NCBI GenBank assembly: GCA_964461135.1 | Contig: CAYWTB010000082.1 | Span: 1 to 20,979 of the forward strand | DNA: 20,979 bases | Source: RQOF01 sp964461135 | Lineage (GTDB): Bacteria > Calditrichota > Calditrichia > RBG-13-44-9 | Direction: 5' to 3' | Shown: in pieces, positions 16,746 through 20,979 of the stretch | Layout of the letters: the number at the start of each line of letters is the position of its first letter | How positions within the stretch are numbered: position 1 is the stretch's first letter | The notes under the pieces: generated by a model | The model's database searches: none | The model's input: the letters and a program-made list of their open reading frames with translations, nothing else | What the model was told of the DNA's origin: nothing | Made by a program: the position numbers and the translations under genes

Positions 16746-17906
16746 TTAATCTTGCACAGCGAATTTGGCTTCAATGTCTTTTCTATTTTCCACAGATAAC
16801 TTATTCAGGATTGCCACCCGGGCTTCGACCGATAATTTGTTAAGGATAGCAGTTTTATCTTGAACTGCCAGCCTGGCCCATACAGCTGCTCGATCTTCCA
16901 CCGCCATTTTCGCCCATACTGCGCTGCGGTCTTCCACCGCCAGCCGGGCATACATGGCTGCCCGCTGATCGACAGCCAATCGATCTAAGGCTGCTGCCCG
17001 ATCTTCCACTGCCAGTCTGGCCCATACAGCTGCCCGATCTTCTGCTGACATTCGCGCGAACATGGCCGCGCGGTCTGCCACCGCCAGTCTATTCATGATC
17101 GCTGCCCGATCATTGAGGGCAAGTTTGGCCCAAACGGCCGAGCGATCTTCCACTGCTAACCGTGCGAACACTGCAGCGCGGTCTTCCACTGCCAGCTTGT
17201 TAAGGATCGCCTGCCGGGCCTCGACTACCACTTTATCATTGAACAATGCCGCCCGATCTGCCTGCGAAAGTTTGTTTAGCAAAGCCTCCCGGTTTTCAAC
17301 AACCAATTTGTTTAAAGCAGCTATCCGATCATTAAAGGCTAATTTGTCAAACACTGCAGCTTTAGCGTCAATCGACAGTTTTGCCCACATCGCCTTACGG
17401 TTTTCAATCGACATCTGTTGAAATAGGACATCTTTGTTTTCCGCAGCTAAATGAGAATACATTGAAGCCTTATCTTCTGCAGATATCCTGGCCCATACGG
17501 CATCCCGGTTCTCTACAGCTAAGCGATCAAATGCTGAGGCCTTAGCTTCTACCGACAATTTGTCCCACATCCTGGCCTTATCTTCCACTGCTATTTTGTT
17601 GAAAAACACCTCCCGATCTGCCGCGGCCATTTTATTCCACATGGCCACCCGGTCTTCCACGGACAGCATATCGAACAGCTGGGCTTTTTCAGCGTCGTTT
17701 AAGTTCGTCAACTGATTCCCTAAAATCACATCTTTTTCACTTATCTGTTCAGCACGATATTTTTCGACGCCACCCACCGTACCAGTTACTTCGCCTTCCT
17801 TTGGCCAGGGATAAAGTATCGCCAGGTAGACGATAAGGCACACTACCACCACACTAACGACCAGCATCCAGAAAAAACGCCGTCGGGATTTTGGTTTATT
17901 TTCCAT
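16746..17906 (-). CDS. Membrane-anchored protein of 26 tandem 12-residue repeats
   Basis: Unrecognised 386-residue protein. N-terminus basic (ENKPKSRRR), one transmembrane helix at about 11-33, a linker to residue 68, then 26 consecutive repeats to residue 381 and a partial one. The consensus is LAVEDRAAVWAR: position 1 L/M/I, 4-5 acidic or Asn, 6 R/K, 9-10 hydrophobic or aromatic (often W or F), 12 K/R. One repeat (213-225) has 13 residues. The LSxED/LAVED turn looks like a helix cap, so each unit may be one short helix in a solenoid, similar in style to the N-terminal domain of MgtE; this is inference. The array should face the periplasm. ATG at 17906 is preferred over 17939 because AGGAGG ends 5 bases before it. 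Third gene after an ECF sigma and anti-sigma gene, preceded by a copy of the box in front of the sigma gene. Confidence 0.9.
   Translation of the reverse strand: MENKPKSRRRFFWMLVVSVVVVCLIVYLAILYPWPKEGEVTGTVGGVEKYRAEQISEKDVILGNQLTNLNDAEKAQLFDMLSVEDRVAMWNKMAAADREVFFNKIAVEDKARMWDKLSVEAKASAFDRLAVENRDAVWARISAEDKASMYSHLAAENKDVLFQQMSIENRKAMWAKLSIDAKAAVFDKLAFNDRIAALNKLVVENREALLNKLSQADRAALFNDKVVVEARQAILNKLAVEDRAAVFARLAVEDRSAVWAKLALNDRAAIMNRLAVADRAAMFARMSAEDRAAVWARLAVEDRAAALDRLAVDQRAAMYARLAVEDRSAVWAKMAVEDRAAVWARLAVQDKTAILNKLSVEARVAILNKLSVENRKDIEAKFAVQD
16764..17702 (-). repeat. Tandem 36-bp coding repeats (26 units)
   Basis: In-frame 36-bp units encode the 12-residue repeats; one unit is 39 bp. DNA identity between units is moderate, highest in the C-terminal half, where LAVEDRSAVWAK occurs twice exactly (residues 250-261 and 322-333). 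An imperfect three-unit (108-bp) higher pattern is visible over units 15-23, with F or Y in the first, W in the second. Confidence 0.9.
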
Positions 17907-17910
17907 GATA

Positions 17911-17917
17911 ACCTCCT
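17911..17917 (-). promoter_or_regulatory. Ribosome binding site deciding the repeat-protein start
   Basis: On the - strand AGGAGGT is followed by TATC and ATG. It fixes the start at 17906 rather than at the in-frame ATG 33 bp upstream, which has no such site. Confidence 0.85.
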
Positions 17918-17942
17918 GCTTGGTTTTGGTTAATTTCAATTA

Positions 17943-17972
17943 AATTACAATCTGAAAATAAAAAAGTTGGTT
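17943..17972 (-). promoter_or_regulatory. Box B: likely ECF promoter of the repeat-protein gene
   Basis: Matches 26 of 30 bases of the box in front of the ECF sigma gene. Read on the - strand it begins AACCAACTTTTT and ends TCAGATTGTAATT, with 5 bases between. CCAACTT resembles the AAC-type -35 of ECF promoters, and GTAATT lies 15 bases later at the -10 position. It ends 36 bases before the chosen start codon, leaving room for a short leader with the AGGAGG site. Confidence 0.6.
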
Positions 17973-17994
17973 GAAATAGTTCACCCACAAGTTT

Positions 17995-18768
17995 TTATTC
18001 TCCCTTCAAAAATTGCTGGGTGAAAATTACTCTTTCCGATTGCACTAAACTCAATGTTAGTGGATAGAAATTTTCTGACGATTTATGAAATAAAACCAGA
18101 CCATGGCACTGCCTATCACAAAGAAGTTTCACCATATTCTGATTCGTTTCCATAACTGTTTTACCCCATGCGATGGGTCTCAGACCTATAAAGGAGATCA
18201 ATTGCTCATCGTAAGTAAACTGAATTTCGCTGGACTGATTGGTTTCAATGTTTACCTCAAACCATACCATATCCTGGAAGGAATTCAGGACGATAGCACC
18301 CTGAATTCCTTCCAGATCAATGGTAAGTTCCTTTAATGTCTGGAAATTATTCTCATTAATACCGATGGTTCCGTACAGTTCAGATATAGGAATCGGCTGA
18401 TTTGAAAATGGATTACCGATAAGGAGCAGTGAGATGACAATGCCCATCACCATGCCCGCCCCTACTGCATATGCTAATCGTAGTCTGGGAGTGGTTATCC
18501 AGTTGGTTATTTTTGATAACCAGTCATCTCCTTCTGACCTGGGAGAATAGCGGCTGAAATCAATGGCATGGATAATTTTCTTTTTCAGGTTAGGAGAGGG
18601 TTCCATTACCGGGACTTGCTTGAGAATTTCGGCGGTATTCCTTAATTCTTTTTGCAGCCGAGTTAGATCTGGATCCTTTCTTGCCGCATTTTCTAATTTT
18701 TTCTTTTCAGCGGGGGTGATAATTCCATCGATTTCTTTATGGATCAATTCGAGATATTTTGTTTTCAT
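17995..18768 (-). CDS. Putative membrane anti-sigma factor
   Basis: 257 residues, starting 2 bp after the stop of the ECF sigma gene, with GAAGGG 6 bases before the ATG. The N-terminal cytoplasmic part (about 1-96) begins YLELIHKEIDGIITPAEKKKLE, the pattern of anti-sigma N-termini that lack a zinc site; the usual HxxxCxxC motif is absent. One transmembrane helix at about 97-117. The periplasmic part (about 118-257) is beta-rich and may be a sensor; it contains two cysteines close together (LCDRQC). Position and topology fit an inhibitor that holds the sigma factor at the membrane until released by proteolysis or conformational change. Sequence similarity alone is weak, so the call leans on context. 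Confidence 0.75.
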   Translation of the reverse strand: MKTKYLELIHKEIDGIITPAEKKKLENAARKDPDLTRLQKELRNTAEILKQVPVMEPSPNLKKKIIHAIDFSRYSPRSEGDDWLSKITNWITTPRLRLAYAVGAGMVMGIVISLLLIGNPFSNQPIPISELYGTIGINENNFQTLKELTIDLEGIQGAIVLNSFQDMVWFEVNIETNQSSEIQFTYDEQLISFIGLRPIAWGKTVMETNQNMVKLLCDRQCHGLVLFHKSSENFYPLTLSLVQSERVIFTQQFLKGE

Positions 18769-18770
18769 TA

Positions 18771-19304
18771 TTAACCCTTCTTTAGAAAAATATCTTTTAA
18801 TAACTGCCGGGCGGTATAAAGACGTGATTTAACGGTTCTTTCAGGGATATCCAGGGTCTGGGCAATCTCCTTATATGAACAATTACGAAAATGATTTAAT
18901 AAGATAAGAATCCGGTAGCGGGGGTCCAACTCCATGATCGCGGCCTGAATCCGCAATCCTAGTTCATTGTCTAAACAACATTCCTCAGGATTTTTTCCGC
19001 CGGTTATCATATCTGAATCCAATTCTTCGTACTTCCTTTTTGCTTTTAAGAAATTCAGCGATTCATTCACCGCAATCCGGTAAAGCCAACTGTAGAACTG
19101 GTACTTTGGATCAAAACTATCCAACTTATCATATGTCTTGATAAAAACGGTCTGGGTAATGTCTTCGGCGTCATCAGATTGTCCTGTCATACGATACGCT
19201 AGGTTAAAGATAATTTTATGATACTTATCCAACAATAATTCAAAAGCATTTTTGCTCCCTTTCAGGCATTGCTGCACCAGCAGTCTGTCATCCATTTTCA
19301 TCAT
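18771..19304 (-). CDS. ECF (RpoE-type) RNA polymerase sigma factor
   Basis: About 177 residues. Region 2 at about 20-90 includes DAEDITQTVFIKTYDKL and YQFYSWLYRIAVNESLNFLK, the core-binding and -10 recognition helices. Region 4 at about 118-170 includes LDPRYRILILLNHF and the helix-turn-helix YKEIAQTLDIPERTVKSRLYTAR. No region 1 or 3, as expected for group 4 sigma factors. The annotated ATG (19304) follows box A directly; the ATG at 19295 (MDDRLLVQQCLKG) matches the usual family start, so the message may be leaderless or nearly so. The next gene is the putative anti-sigma factor, and the box in front suggests positive autoregulation. Confidence 0.93.
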   Translation of the reverse strand: MMKMDDRLLVQQCLKGSKNAFELLLDKYHKIIFNLAYRMTGQSDDAEDITQTVFIKTYDKLDSFDPKYQFYSWLYRIAVNESLNFLKAKRKYEELDSDMITGGKNPEECCLDNELGLRIQAAIMELDPRYRILILLNHFRNCSYKEIAQTLDIPERTVKSRLYTARQLLKDIFLKKG

Positions 19305-19334
19305 AATTACAATCTGATCCTTAAAAAGTTGGTT
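19305..19334 (-). promoter_or_regulatory. Box A: likely ECF autopromoter
   Basis: On the - strand it reads AACCAACTTTTT, five bases, then TCAGATTGTAATT, in the same spacing as box B (17943-17972). The two share 13 identical bases at one end, 7 at the other, and 6 of 10 between. It immediately precedes the sigma gene. The -35-like CCAACTT and -10-like GTAATT are 15 bases apart. Confidence 0.6.
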
Positions 19335-19569
19335 AAGAATATTTTTCTATATCGATAATGATCTGGAAATTAGTTGGTACAAATATAATACTGGTTAATA
19401 GAGCACGTATTAAACAGATCATGCCGATGGTCACTGATTTGTGTGTGTATTAAAAACAAATTTCAATTCTCTTCAGTAATATGATTCCGTTAATAAGTAA
19501 AATATCCATGTAAATCTGTATAATCCATATAATCCGTGTTTCATTAACCTTTCTCATTCCCGTTTACAA

Positions 19570-19854
19570 TCATTTAATTTCAAAAATCATATCAAATCCA
19601 GCATAGCGAAAAATTTCCCGGACATGCTGACTCATATTCTTAAGTAATAGTTGGTGTTCCTGAATTTTCAGACGTTTCTGGGTGGCTAACAACACGCTCA
19701 AGCCGGCACTGGATATATAGTCAAGCTCCTGAAAATCTACGACAGTGGTTCTCTGGATCGTCGAGAAAATCTGCAGTGCTTTTTCCTTTTGTAAAGCATC
19801 AAACCGGCCGATAAGTTTTATTTCTTGTTCGGGAGTCACTTTAATCTCAAACAT
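19570..19854 (-). CDS. STAS-domain anti-sigma-factor antagonist
   Basis: 94-residue single STAS domain. The signature is VVDFQELDYISSAGLSVLL, with S48/S49 as the probable site phosphorylated by the partner kinase. In the RsbV/SpoIIAA scheme the dephosphorylated form binds the HATPase anti-sigma kinase and frees its target. The gene starts one base after the stop of the HATPase gene, with AAAGG 5 bases before the ATG, so it is co-transcribed. There is a 265-bp gap to the ECF sigma gene downstream on the same strand. Typical size for the family. Confidence 0.9.
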   Translation of the reverse strand: MFEIKVTPEQEIKLIGRFDALQKEKALQIFSTIQRTTVVDFQELDYISSAGLSVLLATQKRLKIQEHQLLLKNMSQHVREIFRYAGFDMIFEIK

Positions 19855-19855
19855 C

Positions 19856-20260
19856 TTAACCTTTCAATTGTTTTTTTATGGTTAGTATGGTCTGTCCATT
19901 TTTATAATCATATCTGAGGTCATCTACCAGATTTTTTACCAGGTGCAGTCCCACTTTACCGATCGGCCGTTCTTGCAGGGTTTGTTGAGTATCATATTCT
20001 GCGCTCTGTGTCGGATCGAATGGCTGGCCATTTTTATCGATTAGTTGCAGCAACAGCACTGATCCGGTGAGGGATATATCGATGGTGATTTTCTTCTGAC
20101 TCCAGGTACTGTATTTGATAATGTTGGAAAATAATTCTTCTACTATCAACTTCGTATCATTTAGGGCAGCAGGATCAAATCTATTTTTTTTCGCGAAATC
20201 ATCCAGGAATAAGAAGACTGCTTCCAGCGAGAAAATAGTTCTTTTAAAATCCTTTCTCAT
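19856..20260 (-). CDS. HATPase anti-sigma regulatory kinase (RsbW/SpoIIAB type)
   Basis: 134-residue GHKL ATPase. N-box EELFSNIIKYS at 41-51 with the Mg-binding N46, G1 box DKNGQPFDP from D75, and G2 box IGKVGLHLVKNLVDD at 100-114. In partner switching such proteins bind a sigma factor or another target and phosphorylate the STAS antagonist. It is flanked by a PP2C phosphatase gene (97 bp upstream) and the STAS gene (1-bp gap downstream), the classical set. No clear ribosome site precedes the ATG. Whether it controls the nearby ECF sigma factor or something outside the window cannot be told; Rsb kinases normally bind sigma-B/sigma-F-type factors. Confidence 0.9.
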   Translation of the reverse strand: MRKDFKRTIFSLEAVFLFLDDFAKKNRFDPAALNDTKLIVEELFSNIIKYSTWSQKKITIDISLTGSVLLLQLIDKNGQPFDPTQSAEYDTQQTLQERPIGKVGLHLVKNLVDDLRYDYKNGQTILTIKKQLKG

Positions 20261-20357
20261 CGAAGAGTCGCCATGGTTTTATTGGGCTTCAGATCATCCT
20301 GAAATATTTAATCCTGTTTCAACTGATAATTGTTGAGAAGAATTATTTTCCCCCTTC

Positions 20358-20979
20358 TTATTTTTTTCTTTTTCCTTTCAAAACCATTAAAGCGATATCA
20401 TCAGCCTGGGGAGTTTGACCGCAGAAAGCTGCCAAGTCATTCTTGATCCGGTCAATAATAGCGTCAGCGGAGAGATTCCCGCTTTCACCCAAAATTTTTT
20501 TCAGACGATCATAACCGAACATCTGGAAATTCTGGTTAATTGCTTCAGTGAGTCCGTCAGTATAGAGCAGAATGCAATCATCCGGCTGCAAGCTCACTTT
20601 TTCCAGGGCAAAGCTGTCATCAGGCAGGCAGTTCAGGGCACAACCGTGCAGTTCCAGATAGCGCGGAGTGTTGATTTGTTTTTGATAAAACAGGGGAGGA
20701 TTATGGCCGGCATTGGAAAAAGAGAGGGTATGATCGTTGGCGTCATAGATCAACATAATCATGGTGATAAAGGTCTCAGGAGGAGCAGTATTGTGCACAA
20801 TTTTGTTTATTTGGGAAAGTGCCGCTGGAATGTCCTGGAAATTTTGGGTGATGGAATGCAGGATTCCCTTCAGCATGGTCATAATCATGGCAGCCGAAGC
20901 ACCGTGTCCGGATACATCAGCCTGTACGATGCCCAGCTGATTTTTATTCAAAGGGAAAAAATCGCAATAATCGCCCCCA
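20358..20979 (-). CDS. PP2C/SpoIIE-type phosphatase, C-terminal part (cut by window edge)
   Basis: The frame runs off the right end of the window; about 206 C-terminal residues are visible, beginning GGDYCDFFPLNKNQLGIVQA. Metal-binding and catalytic motifs are present: the Asp of GGDY, DVSGHG, LLYTDGLTEA and QADDIALMV. This is the RsbU/SpoIIE class, which removes phosphate from STAS antagonists. Its N-terminal sensor lies outside the window, and the first in-window TTG is not a real start. Downstream are the HATPase and STAS genes, giving phosphatase, kinase and antagonist in one operon. Confidence 0.92.
   Translation of the reverse strand, partial: GGDYCDFFPLNKNQLGIVQADVSGHGASAAMIMTMLKGILHSITQNFQDIPAALSQINKIVHNTAPPETFITMIMLIYDANDHTLSFSNAGHNPPLFYQKQINTPRYLELHGCALNCLPDDSFALEKVSLQPDDCILLYTDGLTEAINQNFQMFGYDRLKKILGESGNLSADAIIDRIKNDLAAFCGQTPQADDIALMVLKGKRKK

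Noticed and set aside
17062..17421. 119-codon + frame opposite the repeat protein
   Set aside because: A long open frame is expected opposite a regular 36-bp coding repeat; it is a mirror of the real gene.
16764..17702. 36-bp periodicity as a possible CRISPR array
   Set aside because: Units are contiguous, coding and in frame, with no variable spacers.
18498..18512. GTTGGTT within the anti-sigma gene as a third ECF box
   Set aside because: Only the -35-like half matches; the TCAGATTGTAATT half is missing at the right distance.
19500..19550. Short repeats TATAATCC near 19519-19535
   Set aside because: Two adjacent similar 9-base words resemble common low-complexity intergenic sequence; too short to call a repeat element or promoter.

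Overview
The window looks like chromosomal DNA from a Gram-negative bacterium of the FCB superphylum, in the neighbourhood of Calditrichota, Marinimicrobia or KSB1-type lineages. This is inference. It rests on a signal-peptide-bearing outer-membrane-type beta-barrel protein, a FlgD/Por-type C-terminal sorting tail, PknB-type kinases beginning MIGKTI.HY, moderate-to-low GC, and clear AGGAGG-type ribosome sites at several genes. No rRNA, tRNA, CRISPR array or phage gene was seen.

Left part (1-5280): ordinary genes separated by long AT-rich spacers. On + are endonuclease III (nth) and a two-helix membrane protein with a zinc ribbon. On - are an 80-residue unknown protein with its own terminator, a COG1926-type phosphoribosyltransferase and a short NfeD-type membrane protein. 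The gene-poor stretch 4143-5280 holds a candidate ~100-nt small RNA (promoter, C-rich-loop hairpin, terminator) and a 135-bp element bounded by perfect 16-bp inverted repeats.

Middle part (5281-12660, - strand): a kinase neighbourhood with signs of recombination. Two large transmembrane Ser/Thr kinases share a nearly identical catalytic module but carry unrelated output halves: TolB/FlgO-like plus TPR in one, PEGA plus SUMF1 plus alpha/beta-hydrolase in the other. Downstream lies a dead kinase N-terminus fused to a secretion tail. Upstream, a REP-associated (RAYT) transposase gene sits between two perfect 27-bp copies of the kinase start. A 30-bp perfect palindrome lies inside the transposase gene and REP-like units lie just beyond it. 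A 40-codon ORF overlaps the start of the TPR kinase by ATGA.

Right part (12660-20979, - strand): envelope signalling. Reading in the direction of transcription come a PP2C/SpoIIE phosphatase (cut by the window edge), an HATPase anti-sigma kinase and a STAS antagonist (an Rsb-like partner-switching set). Then follow an ECF sigma factor, a membrane-spanning putative anti-sigma factor and a membrane-anchored protein made of 26 tandem 12-residue repeats, closed by a terminator. After it come a secreted HELVH metallopeptidase with a beta-propeller and a beta-barrel, and an overlapping PrsW-type intramembrane protease. A near-identical 30-bp box lies in front of both the sigma gene and the repeat-protein gene. 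This suggests an autoregulated ECF promoter whose second target is the repeat protein. PrsW proteases are known to cleave an anti-sigma factor in Bacillus, so the right part may form one envelope-stress circuit. The 12-residue-repeat protein is the best candidate for undescribed biology here.
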